A stretch of 64,000 bases of DNA from NCBI GenBank assembly GCA_963759095.1, contig CAVWYF010000009.1, positions 1 through 64,000 of the forward strand, in the 5' to 3' direction. Below the pieces are notes generated by a model that was not told the DNA's origin, did no database searches, and saw only the letters and a program-made list of their open reading frames with translations. Below are positions 1 through 8,900 of this stretch, piece after piece (positions within the stretch are counted from its first letter, which is position 1; every line of letters begins with the position of its first letter). The stretch is from Anderseniella sp963759095 (GTDB taxonomy: Bacteria; Pseudomonadota; Alphaproteobacteria; Rhizobiales; Aestuariivirgaceae). A program made the translations under genes and the position numbers.

Positions 1-833
1 GGAAAAAACATAATTGCTCCGTTGCCCAGTTGCTCGGCGGATACCGCGACCGGATACCGGCCTATGCCAGCACGTTCCCGGGTCAAAGCAAACCTGGCGG
101 ACTGGACAGCGTCGAAGCCTATGCAGACTTCGCGCAGCAGTGCCGGGAACTTGGATACCCGGCGTTCAAGATTCATGGCTTTTGGGACGGCAAGCCTGAA
201 AGCGAAATCGCCATCATGACAGCGGTGCGTCAACGGGTCGGCGACACCATGCGGCTGATGACCGATCCGGCATCGTCGCTGCCGACTTTCCTTGACGCAA
301 TCGAAGTTGGACGGGCCTGCGATGATTTGGGATTTTTCTGGTATGAAGACCCCTACCGGGATGCCTCTTCAAGCGCGTTCGGACAGAAAAAACTGCGCAA
401 CTTCATCAAGACACCGCTTCTGGTGTCGGAACATATCCGGGGATTTGAGCAAAAAGCCGATTTCCTGCTGGCCGGTGGAACCGATATCGTCCATATCGAC
501 CCGGAACTGGATGGCGGCATTACCGGCACCATGAAGATCGCAGGCTTTGCTGAAGCTCTGGGGATAGATGTGCAAATACATACCGCCGGCCCGATGCACC
601 GGCACTGTCTCTCGGCGATCGTCAACACCTATTATTACGAGATGGGGCTTGTCGGGCCGGGCATGTTCAATTCAATGCAGCCGCCCATCTATACATGCGG
701 CTATGGCGATCAACTGGAAGACATCGACAGCGACGGCTGTGTCTCGATCCCGGCCGGGCCGGGTCTCGGCGTCACGTATGATTGGGATTTCATAACCAGC
801 AAGCAGACAGACGTGAGCGAAGTTTCCGGCTGA
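1..833 (+). CDS. Enolase-superfamily dehydratase/racemase (mandelate racemase-like), 3' part
   Basis: The reading frame is open to the left edge of the window (codons begin at base 3), so the N-terminal capping domain is missing and what is seen is the C-terminal TIM-barrel domain. The order of features fits the enolase superfamily: an FKIHGF strand carrying the usual Lys region, a first metal-ligand Asp in MTDPAS (near base 264), EDPYRD with the second ligand (near 345), SEH with the third (near 428), and the late HTAGPMH histidine (near 580). Enzymes of this family abstract a proton alpha to a carboxylate, usually dehydrating sugar acids or racemizing acids. The substrate cannot be read from the fragment. 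It sits upstream of an aldo/keto reductase and an amidohydrolase on the same strand, suggesting a small catabolic group. Confidence 0.85.
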   Translation, partial: KKHNCSVAQLLGGYRDRIPAYASTFPGQSKPGGLDSVEAYADFAQQCRELGYPAFKIHGFWDGKPESEIAIMTAVRQRVGDTMRLMTDPASSLPTFLDAIEVGRACDDLGFFWYEDPYRDASSSAFGQKKLRNFIKTPLLVSEHIRGFEQKADFLLAGGTDIVHIDPELDGGITGTMKIAGFAEALGIDVQIHTAGPMHRHCLSAIVNTYYYEMGLVGPGMFNSMQPPIYTCGYGDQLEDIDSDGCVSIPAGPGLGVTYDWDFITSKQTDVSEVSG

Positions 834-977
834 CCTTTACCACGATTTAATTAGGCCGATATCTGCGACTATCTATATGAAACAGACGATGGCGTGTGCC
901 GCAAACCGGCACACAAGACGGAACCTGAGAACCTGACTGTATGAAGGTGCCGTCCTACAGATGTTGGGAGAGCGATC

Positions 978-1898
978 ATGCAGGTTAACCGCCGCAGTGT
1001 GTTGAAGGGTTCAATGGCTGCTAGCTTCGCCGGGGCAGCAGCAGGCCTGATGCCCGCGCGTGCGATGGTGACCCCGCTTGCGAGACCCCTCCCCTCAACC
1101 GGTGAGATGCTGCCGCTGGTCGGTTTGGGCAGCTGGATAACTTTTAATGTCGGCAACAATCAAAAGCTGCTTGATGCCAGCAGCGACGTGATGGCCGCTT
1201 TTTTTGACAGTGGCGGCAGGATGATCGACTCATCGCCCATGTACGGCTCGGCGCAGGCAACAATAGGATACGGCCTGAAAAAGCTTGGCATGCCCAAGGC
1301 CCTGTTCTCGGCAGACAAGGTGTGGACCTCATCTGCGGGCAATGGCGGCAGTCAGATCGAGACGTCGCGTGGTCACTGGGGTGTGCCGAAGTTTGATCTG
1401 ATTCAGGTGCACAACCTTGTCGCCTGGCGCGAGCATCTTGAGTTGCTGCAAACCATGAAGGCGGCCGGTAACGTCAAATATATCGGCATCACCACATCGC
1501 ATGGCCGCAGGCACGCGGACCTGGAAGACATCATTGCATCGCAGCCGGTCGACTTCGTTCAACTCACCTACAATGTGGAAGACCGCGAGGCGGAACAACG
1601 GCTGTTGCCACTAGCCAAGGAACGCGGCGTAGCTGCGATCGTGAACCGCCCGTTTCAGCGCGGCTACCTGGTTGAACGGCTCAGTTCCAGCCCGCTTCCG
1701 GACTGGGTGGCGGAAACCGGCGCGTCAAGCTGGGCACAGTTTCTGCTGAAATTTGTCATTTCCCATCCAGCCGTCGCTTGCGCCATTCCTGCCACCAGCA
1801 AGGTGGCGCATGTCCGGGAGAACATGGCGGCGGCATCAGGGGTGTTGCCGGATGCAGCGCTGCGCAAGCGTATGGCGGACTATGTCGGACAGCTTTGA
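978..1898 (+). CDS. Tat-exported aldo/keto reductase
   Basis: 306 residues. The N-terminus has a twin-arginine signal (NRRSVLKG, then an Ala-rich stretch to about residue 30), so the enzyme is probably exported folded. The aldo/keto reductase catalytic tetrad can be assigned: Asp84 and Tyr89 (IDSSPMYG), Lys114 (ADKVW) and His145 (QVHN). The family reduces aldehydes or ketones with NADPH; export of such an enzyme is unusual but Tat-dependent AKRs are known. A purine-rich GGGAGAG lies just before the ATG. The stop codon directly abuts the start of the DUF6064 gene (no gap), implying co-transcription. Substrate unknown; the neighbours suggest carbohydrate or amide breakdown. Confidence 0.88.
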   Translation: MQVNRRSVLKGSMAASFAGAAAGLMPARAMVTPLARPLPSTGEMLPLVGLGSWITFNVGNNQKLLDASSDVMAAFFDSGGRMIDSSPMYGSAQATIGYGLKKLGMPKALFSADKVWTSSAGNGGSQIETSRGHWGVPKFDLIQVHNLVAWREHLELLQTMKAAGNVKYIGITTSHGRRHADLEDIIASQPVDFVQLTYNVEDREAEQRLLPLAKERGVAAIVNRPFQRGYLVERLSSSPLPDWVAETGASSWAQFLLKFVISHPAVACAIPATSKVAHVRENMAAASGVLPDAALRKRMADYVGQL

Positions 1899-2585
1899 AT
1901 GGCGGAGTGGTCAAGCTACTCCCTGTCCGATTTGCTGCTGTTTTCGCTGCAAGCCTATATCGGCGTGTTCGAACTGCTGAACACAGCGCTTTGGCCTGCC
2001 CATCTGTTCACACTGACCCTGGGGCTGGCCATTGGTCTGCTTGTGTTGAAACGAAACGTTTCAAGGTGTCGACTCGTCTGGGGCCTGTTTGGCCTTTCAT
2101 GGCTATGGACCGGCTGGTACTTCTTCTCCGTACAATATACTGCGATCAACTGGGCTGCGGCTTATGTTGCACCTGTCTTCTGGTTACAGGGGCTGTTGTT
2201 GTGCCTGTTCGCTGTCGCGCCAAAATGTCCTGCCATCAAATATACCGGGACTGCAGCAGGCCGGACAGCCATGATGTTGTACCTGTTCGCACTGGTCGGT
2301 TATCCGGCTGCAACTCTGGCGCTGGGACGGCCGCTGGACAGTGTCGAGTTCGTTGGCATTTCACCCGATCCCGGCGTTGTCGCAACACTTGCCATCCTTG
2401 TTTTAAGCCGCGGAGGCTTCACCTGGCTGGCATGGATTGTGCCACTTGTGTGGTGTGCGCTGACGGGCCTGACACTGTGGATGTTAGGATCGCCGGAATT
2501 CTTTATCGCGCCGCTGGCTGGAGTGGTGGCCGTTGTCGCCATTTTCTCCCGCAAACGAATATCACGCTCGCTGCGCAACGGATGA
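1899..2585 (+). CDS. DUF6064 family membrane protein
   Basis: 228 residues, almost entirely hydrophobic, with about six predicted membrane helices in pairs (for example around residues 10-50, 60-80, 85-110, 125-145, 160-215) and a short basic C-terminal tail. The pattern of an early 'FE..N.A.WP' segment followed by 'LWLWTGWYFFSVQYTAINWAAY' -type helices is what I associate with DUF6064, a family without an assigned function. The ATG follows the stop of the aldo/keto reductase without any gap, so translation is probably coupled. No catalytic residues are apparent. Family assignment is from memory of the pattern. Confidence 0.7.
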   Translation: MAEWSSYSLSDLLLFSLQAYIGVFELLNTALWPAHLFTLTLGLAIGLLVLKRNVSRCRLVWGLFGLSWLWTGWYFFSVQYTAINWAAAYVAPVFWLQGLLLCLFAVAPKCPAIKYTGTAAGRTAMMLYLFALVGYPAATLALGRPLDSVEFVGISPDPGVVATLAILVLSRGGFTWLAWIVPLVWCALTGLTLWMLGSPEFFIAPLAGVVAVVAIFSRKRISRSLRNG

Positions 2586-2655
2586 TACCCCATGTTCACA
2601 ATTGACATCAAATGAGCGCTGGTTTCAGCTTGTTGGACAAGCGAGGGTTTTCTCC

Positions 2656-3798
2656 ATGGCGAAGTATGATCTGGTTCTGAAAGGCGGGCATGTTGTCGAT
2701 CCGGTGCAGGCTATCGACGAGCCCATGGATGTCGCCTTCCTGTCCGGCAAGGTGGCGGCAATTGACAGAAGCATCGCCGTGCCGACCGGTGTCGAGGCAC
2801 GAGACGTCGCCGGCCACTATGTAACACCCGGCCTGATCGACATGCACACGCATGTCTATTGGGGAGGTACTTCGCTCGGCATAGATGCGGAGGAGTTCTG
2901 CAGAACAAGTGCGGTAACCACTGCAATCGATACCGGTTCCGCGGGACCCGGTAACTTTGCCGGATTTCGCAAGCACATCATTGAACCTTCACAAGTGAGG
3001 ATCCTCGCCTATCTGCACGTTTCCCATGCCGGGATTTTTGGCTTTTCCAACCGCATCATGGTTGGCGAGAGCGAAGACCTGCGCCTGATGGATCCGCAGA
3101 CGGCAGTCGAGGTGGCCCTGGCAAACCGCGACCTGATTGTCGGCATAAAGGTAAGGCTGGGAAAATGGGCGTCGGGCATTCATGGCATGGCGCCATTCGA
3201 ACACGCCATACAGGTTGCAGAAGAGACCGGCCTGCCCCTGATGGTGCATATCGATGAGCCACCGCCTTCCTACACCGAAGTGGTTGAAAGGCTGCGGCCA
3301 GGCGATGTGCTCACACATTGTTTCAGGCCGTTTCCAAACACACCCGTCACGCCAGACGGCAAGGTTCGCCCGGAGGTGCTCGCTGCGCGACAGCGTGGTG
3401 TCCTGTTCGATATTGGTCACGGCATGGGGTCGTTCTCGTTCAAGGTCGCCCGCATGATGCTGGACAACGGGTTTTACCCTGACACGATCTCGTCTGACGT
3501 TCATGCACTATGCATAAACGGCCCTGCCTTTGATCAGGTCACGACCTTGTCCAAGTTCCTCAATCTGGGAATGTCTTTTCCCGAGGTCATCCGCGCGACC
3601 ACCGAAAACGCCGCACTGGCCCTGTCCAGACCGGACCTCGGCAACCTGAAGCCAGGCTCGATTGGCGATGTTGCCATCCTCAGCGTGGACGAGGGTGAAT
3701 TTGAATATATTGACGTGGTGGGTGAGACGCTTTGCGGGGACAGAAAGATAAATGTCCGGGGCGTTGTGGTGAGCGGCAGATGGTGGCACCCAAACTGA
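2656..3798 (+). CDS. Amidohydrolase/deacetylase-type metallo-hydrolase
   Basis: 380 residues from the ATG at 2656; an in-frame extension to 2533 overlaps the previous gene and has no family resemblance, so the shorter start is chosen. The binuclear amidohydrolase fold is clear: DMHTH (His64, His66), a probable carbamylated Lys165 in GIKVRLG, His198 in MVHIDEPP, His221 in LTHCFRPF and Asp281 in ISSDVHA. The N-terminal YDLVLKGGHVVDP and the C-terminal G.IGDVAIL segments form the small beta sandwich typical of dihydroorotase- and D-aminoacylase-like enzymes. Relatives are annotated as EF0837/AHA3915-type deacetylases that cleave acyl-amino acids or related amides. Substrate not determined. It probably ends the small catabolic group that begins with the enolase-superfamily gene. 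Confidence 0.87.
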   Translation: MAKYDLVLKGGHVVDPVQAIDEPMDVAFLSGKVAAIDRSIAVPTGVEARDVAGHYVTPGLIDMHTHVYWGGTSLGIDAEEFCRTSAVTTAIDTGSAGPGNFAGFRKHIIEPSQVRILAYLHVSHAGIFGFSNRIMVGESEDLRLMDPQTAVEVALANRDLIVGIKVRLGKWASGIHGMAPFEHAIQVAEETGLPLMVHIDEPPPSYTEVVERLRPGDVLTHCFRPFPNTPVTPDGKVRPEVLAARQRGVLFDIGHGMGSFSFKVARMMLDNGFYPDTISSDVHALCINGPAFDQVTTLSKFLNLGMSFPEVIRATTENAALALSRPDLGNLKPGSIGDVAILSVDEGEFEYIDVVGETLCGDRKINVRGVVVSGRWWHPN

Positions 3799-4429
3799 CC
3801 AACCAGGCCTTGCGGTAAAACCGCCCGCAAGAACCCGCCCGCCTGGGTTCCTGCTCCATAAATTAACGTTCGCTCCGCGCCTGAAACTGTCGATCCGGGA
3901 AGACCCGGCGCCCTACAAGGTGGGAGCAGTCAGCGCTCATGCACGCTGTGCGATTAGCGGTAAACTGCAGCGAGCGTGGAATCTACCTTTAACACAATAG
4001 GTTAACCGAATATCGATTCAACTTCAGGTGGCATGATTGTTGCTATGAACTTGAGCACCAGAAGAAACTTAACGGCTTGTATCAAAACGAAACGGGGCTA
4101 TGGCAATGACTGACGACGAATCTGCACAAGCAGGGATGCATAAGAAGCCTGTCAAACAGGCACAAGTTTATATGTGCGAAGTTCGACCGTTTGTCTGGTC
4201 GGTTCGCGATGAGAGCAACACCAAAGGCGGACTGTTTCGTACAAAACTCGATGCATACCGATTTGTGCATTCTGAGTTTTCGGACGACACAAAAGTCATC
4301 AGAACCGGCAATACACCCATTGCCCCCAGGCTTTGCAATTCCACATCCCGTTCCAAACTGTCGCGCGATGCAGTCGCGAACAGACAGTGCCATCTGATCC
4401 AACGCGACATTTCACCAAGGAGACCTGCC
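3799..4429 (+). other. Long intergenic region before the ectB-like gene
   Basis: About 630 bases without a convincing gene. At 3830-3849 GAACCC and GGGTTC face each other across 8 bases, a possible weak terminator for the amidohydrolase gene without a T-run. The frame of the downstream aminotransferase stays open back to an ATG at 4100, which would add 110 residues with no resemblance to EctB proteins; I treat this as a chance open frame because the aminotransferase has its own AAGGAG at 4417-4422. The region is a good place for the promoter of the biosynthetic cluster, but I see no convincing -35/-10 pair. Confidence 0.4.
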
Positions 4430-5659
4430 ATGCACAAAGACCGTACAGCCGCCTGTGATCCACATGCAGATATCTTTGCGCTGAAGGAGTCGTCGGTCCA
4501 GTCCTACGCCCGGGCCTTCCCGCTATTGTGCGACCAGGCCAAGGGTGCGGTTATCTGGGACAAGGACGGCCGCAAGTATCTTGATTTCCTGGCCGGTGCC
4601 GGGTCTCTCAACTACGGTCACAACAATCCGGTGCTGAAGCAGGCATTGCTGGATTACATATCGAGCGATGGCATTACCCACTCCCTGGACCTGCACACCT
4701 GCGCCAAGGAAAAGTTCCTGCAGTCATTCAATGATGCAATCCTGGAACCGCTCGGGCTTGACTACAAGGTTCAGTTCACCGGGCCTACGGGTACAAATGC
4801 CGTCGAGGCGGCGATCAAGATTGCCCGCAAGGTTACCGGCAGATCCACAGTGATTTCGTTCACCAACGGATTTCATGGTGTCAGCATGGGCTCGCTTGCG
4901 CTGACCGGCAACAGCCACTTCCGCGGCGCAGCCGGACTGCCGCTGCAAGGCGCTGTTTCCATGCCCTACGACAAATTCCTCGGACCCGACACGGATACAC
5001 TCGACTATATGGAAGCCATGCTGGATGACCCTGCCAGCGGCCTGGACCATCCGGCTGCGGTGATCGTCGAGACGGTTCAGGGCGAAGGCGGTATCAACAC
5101 GGCCAGCTCCGGATGGCTGCGCCGGCTGGAAGCGATCTGCAGACGCAACAAGATGCTGCTCATTGTCGACGACATTCAGGCAGGTTGTGGCCGCACCGGC
5201 AGCTTCTTCAGCTTTACCGAAGCCGGTATCGTGCCGGATATCGTCACACTGTCGAAGTCGATTTCCGGATTTGGCCTGCCGATGGCCGTTGTTCTGCTCA
5301 AGCCTGAGCACGACCAGTGGAAGCCTGCTGAGCACAACGGGACATTCCGGGGCAACAACCACGCCTTTGTCACCGCTGCAGCAGCGCTTGATCATTACTG
5401 GCGTACAGTTGAGTTCGCAGACAGCATTGCCGAAAAGAGCGCCATTCTGGACAAACGGTTGCACAAGATCATGAAGCTCTATCCTCGTGAGGTGGTTGAA
5501 CTTCGCGGCCGCGGGATGATGCGCGGCATTTGCTGCAAGCATCCTAAGAAGGCCGCTGCCATTACGGCACAAGCGTTCAAAAACGGGGCAATCTTTGAAC
5601 GTGCAGGCTCCCATGATGAAGTCATCAAGTTCCTGATGCCGTTGACGATCGAGATCTGA
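4430..5659 (+). CDS. ectB: EctB-type diaminobutyrate--2-oxoglutarate aminotransferase (C-terminus frameshifted)
   Basis: 409 residues as read. A class-III PLP aminotransferase of the EctB kind: it converts L-aspartate 4-semialdehyde to L-2,4-diaminobutyrate with glutamate as amino donor. Key sites: GPTGTNAVEAA at about 118, NGFHGVSMG (PLP ring contact) near 146, VDDIQAGCGRTG with Asp247 for the pyridine nitrogen, and Lys276 in LSKSISGFG for the Schiff base. AAGGAG precedes the ATG by seven bases. In ectoine producers this gene lies between ectA and ectC; neither is present here, and instead an NRPS of the polylysine-synthetase type follows, so the product is probably the monomer for a polymer. 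The stop at 5657 comes about 20 residues early; the normal tail continues in another frame (see 5658-5828). Confidence 0.88.
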   Translation: MHKDRTAACDPHADIFALKESSVQSYARAFPLLCDQAKGAVIWDKDGRKYLDFLAGAGSLNYGHNNPVLKQALLDYISSDGITHSLDLHTCAKEKFLQSFNDAILEPLGLDYKVQFTGPTGTNAVEAAIKIARKVTGRSTVISFTNGFHGVSMGSLALTGNSHFRGAAGLPLQGAVSMPYDKFLGPDTDTLDYMEAMLDDPASGLDHPAAVIVETVQGEGGINTASSGWLRRLEAICRRNKMLLIVDDIQAGCGRTGSFFSFTEAGIVPDIVTLSKSISGFGLPMAVVLLKPEHDQWKPAEHNGTFRGNNHAFVTAAAALDHYWRTVEFADSIAEKSAILDKRLHKIMKLYPREVVELRGRGMMRGICCKHPKKAAAITAQAFKNGAIFERAGSHDEVIKFLMPLTIEI

Positions 5660-5828
5660 GCAGCTGAATGAAGGACTGGATATTCTCGAAAACGCATTCC
5701 GGGCAAGGTACTCAATCCCGCCCCGTGCAGAAAGGTACGACGTCCCGCGAAGACCGGCAATCACGTCCAGGATTGCTGAAAAAACAAGGGCTACCAATAA
5801 ATCCGCACCAGCTCGAGACCATAGCTGA
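5658..5828 (+). other. Out-of-frame C-terminal tail of the ectB-like gene
   Basis: Reading from base 5658 gives EQLNEGLDILENAFRARY and on to a stop at 5826-5828. This is the conserved end of EctB proteins, where the family normally runs ...LTI.(D/E)E.LN.GLDIL. Removing the single T at 5657 joins ...PLTIEI directly to EQLNEGLDIL. There is no start codon in this frame, so it is not a separate gene. The part beyond about 25 residues (SIPPRAERYDV onward) is longer than usual for EctB and not recognised. Either a sequencing insertion or a real truncation. Confidence 0.75.
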
Positions 5829-5935
5829 TGAGAGTTCAAGACTTCCCATCGCGGACCCGGCAGCGAGTTAAACGGCCCGCAAGGGCAGAAGACCCGACAC
5901 CGAACGACTAAACAGCAACCGCTTACAGCAGCAGC

Positions 5936-8900
5936 GTGCCGGCAAATGCCGGCAAGCTGACCAGTGAACCGGCGGTATGTCGAACCTGCAGCGCTGACAA
6001 ACCGGCGTCGACCGGCGTCCGCTGGTCAAAGGGCGAGCGGCTTGAGGATCTCTTCGAGGGCCTGTGCGACACCCTGGCGTTCACCGGCGAAGACACCAGC
6101 CCTGCCGTCATTGCCGAGGGCACCGAGTACAGTTTTCGCGACCTGGACAACCGGGCCAATCAGGCTGCACGCCATTTGCAGAAAACAGGCATCAAGGCCG
6201 GCGACCGGGTAGCGCTGCTGCTGGACAAGTCGTTTGACACCTATGTGGTGCTGCTGGCGGTTCAGAAACTGCACGCAGCCTATGTGCCCCTGGACAAGAG
6301 CTTCCCCAATGAGCGGATCGCCTTCATCCTTGAAGATGCAGACGTACGAGCCATCGTGTCCCAGAATGCATTCAGGGAAAAACTCTCCACCCTGCCCTAC
6401 ACCAAGGTGTTCATCGACGATGACGCTCCGCACATAGACAAGCACAGTCCAGATCGTCTGAAGTCACCAAAGTCCAGGCGGACGCCGGATCAGCTAAGCT
6501 ACATAATCTATACCTCCGGCACGACCGGCAATCCCAAGGGCGTGGCCATCGACCATGCCAGCATCTGCAACTTTGTCAGGGTGGCAGCAGACACCTATGG
6601 CATCCGCAAAGGTGACCGGGTCTATCAGGGCATGACCATTGCCTTTGACTTTTCGGTCGAGGAATTGTGGGTGCCGCTGATCGCCGGTGCAACCCTGGTC
6701 CCGGCCAGCCCCGGCACCAACCTCATCGGCGAAGACCTGGCGGACTATCTCAGGGATAACCGGATTACGGTGATGTGCTGCGTGCCGACCCTGCTGGCAA
6801 CCATTGAAAGCGACCTGCCCGACCTGCGCATCCTGCTGGTATCGGGTGAAGCGTGTCCGCACAACCTGGTTGAACGCTGGCACAGCAAAGACAGAAACAT
6901 CCTGAACGCCTACGGGCCGACAGAAGCCACGGTTACCGCGACGCTCACCGAACTGTACCCGAACAAGCCGGTGACCATCGGCAAGGCACTGCCGACCTAC
7001 ACAATCGTCATTCTGGACGAAACCGAGAGCAAACTGGTTGCAGAAGGCGGCACCGGCGAGATCGGCATTGCCGGCATCGGGCTGGCCAGGGGCTATCTGA
7101 ACCGCGAAGAGCTGACGGCGGAGAAGTTCATCCCCGACTTTGTCGGCCTGCCGGACAACCCGTCGAAGCGGATCTACCGGTCCGGTGATCTTGGCCGCTT
7201 CAATGATGACGGCGAGATTGAATATTTCGGACGCATCGATACCCAGGTCAAGATCAGGGGCTACAGGATCGAGCTGACCGAAATCGAATCCCTGATCCTG
7301 CAGAACCCGACCGTTGCCCAGGCGGTTGTGAACCCGTTCGAGATCGCACCGGGACAACTGGAACTGGTCGCCTATTGCAGCCCGAGGTCCCAGACCACCG
7401 AGATCGACAGGGAACAGATTATCGCTTCACTGCGCGAGCAGCTGCCGCCCTATATGGTTCCTGCCTATCTTGAGCGGCTTGATGTCATCCCGATGTCGAC
7501 CAGCAACAAGGCGGACAGGAAATGCCTGCCGCCGCCTACCGGTCCGCGCTGCCAGGTGTCAGGATCAAAACAGGCACCGCGCACCGAGACCGAAAGACTG
7601 GTCGCGGCAGCACTGGCTGAAACCCTGAAACTGCCGGAAGTTTCCGTTCAGGACCACTTCTTCGACGACCTCGGTGCCCATTCCCTGCTGATGGCGCGGT
7701 TCTGTTCCGCCATTCGCGACAGGATAAACGCCGCCAATGTCAGCATGCGCGATGTCTATGCCAATCCCACCGTGGAGAAGCTGGCGGAGAAACTGGAGGC
7801 ACAGGTCGCACAGCAAACCTCAACTCCAACCGCCACCGAACAGGACGAGACACCTCATGTGATCCCGTCATTCGCGCAATACTGTGTATGCGGCACCTTG
7901 CAGCTTGGCACCTACATTGCGTTGACCGTCGGTCTGGTCGCCGCAATCGTCGCTGGTGTTCAGTGGGCAAATGAGGCGATCAACAATGCGGCAGATCTCT
8001 ATGGACGCGTGCTTGTGTGCGTGCTGGGCTTAGCCTCCATATCTGCCCTTGCCCCTGTTCTGGCGAAATGGCTTCTTGTCTGGCGCTGGAAATCCGGAGC
8101 CGTTCGAATATGGAGCCTGAACTATTTCCGTTTCTGGTTCGTGAAGCTGCTCTTTGACAACTCACCGGTGCATCTGTTTACCGGAACGCCTTTGTACAAT
8201 GTCTGGCTGCGGCTGCTCGGCGCGCGCATTGGCCGGCATGCCGTCATCCTGTCAAAAGCCCCTGTGACAACCGATCTGTACAGCGTTGGCGTCGGCAGCA
8301 TCATTCGGGAAAACACCGTGACGCTGGGTTATCGCGCCCGCAACAACGTCATTGAAACCGGGACGATATCAATTGGTGCTGATGCCTATGTCGGCACCGG
8401 CAGTCACCTGGATATCGAAACAGTCATCGAAGATGGTGCTCAGCTTGCACACTCGTCGACGCTGCAGAAAGGCCAGAAGATCGCCGCCGGCAAGCGCTGT
8501 CATGGCACTCCTGCAGAAGAAACGTCGACAGATTTCAACACGGTGGAACCAATGCGTTGTTCCAGCCTTCGGCGCTGGGTGTACGGCGGGCTGCTTGCAA
8601 CGGCCAATCTGGCGCTGGCCCCGATACCTATCGTGTTCCTGTTCTACAGCTATTCCGTCCTGCATTCCTATTCAGGTGCGGAAAACCTGAACTATGACAA
8701 CCTGGCCGGTGTTGTAACATCGCTTGCACCGATGGGTCTCTGGTTGTCCTTCCTGATTTATTCCTGCGTGACCATCCTGGGCTTCATGTTCCTGCGTGTG
8801 GTGCCGCCACTTCTCCATTGTTTTTTGCGAAGAGAGCGCACCTATGTGCTGTTCGGGTTTCACTATATCGTTCAGCGCCTAGTACAATTATCGACAAACT

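Noticed and set aside
4100..4429. In-frame 110-residue N-terminal extension of the aminotransferase
   Set aside because: No similarity to EctB, and a good ribosome site precedes ATG 4430.
4430..5828. Ectoine biosynthesis operon
   Set aside because: Only the EctB-type gene is present; no ectA acetyltransferase or ectC synthase, and an NRPS follows instead.
4724..5839. 371-codon frame on the minus strand across the ectB-like gene
   Set aside because: No recognisable domains; it mirrors the codon bias of the plus-strand aminotransferase, which has all PLP motifs.
6494..7357. 287-codon minus-strand frame inside the NRPS adenylation domain
   Set aside because: Shadow of a gene with complete A3-A10 motifs; no ribosome site or family pattern.
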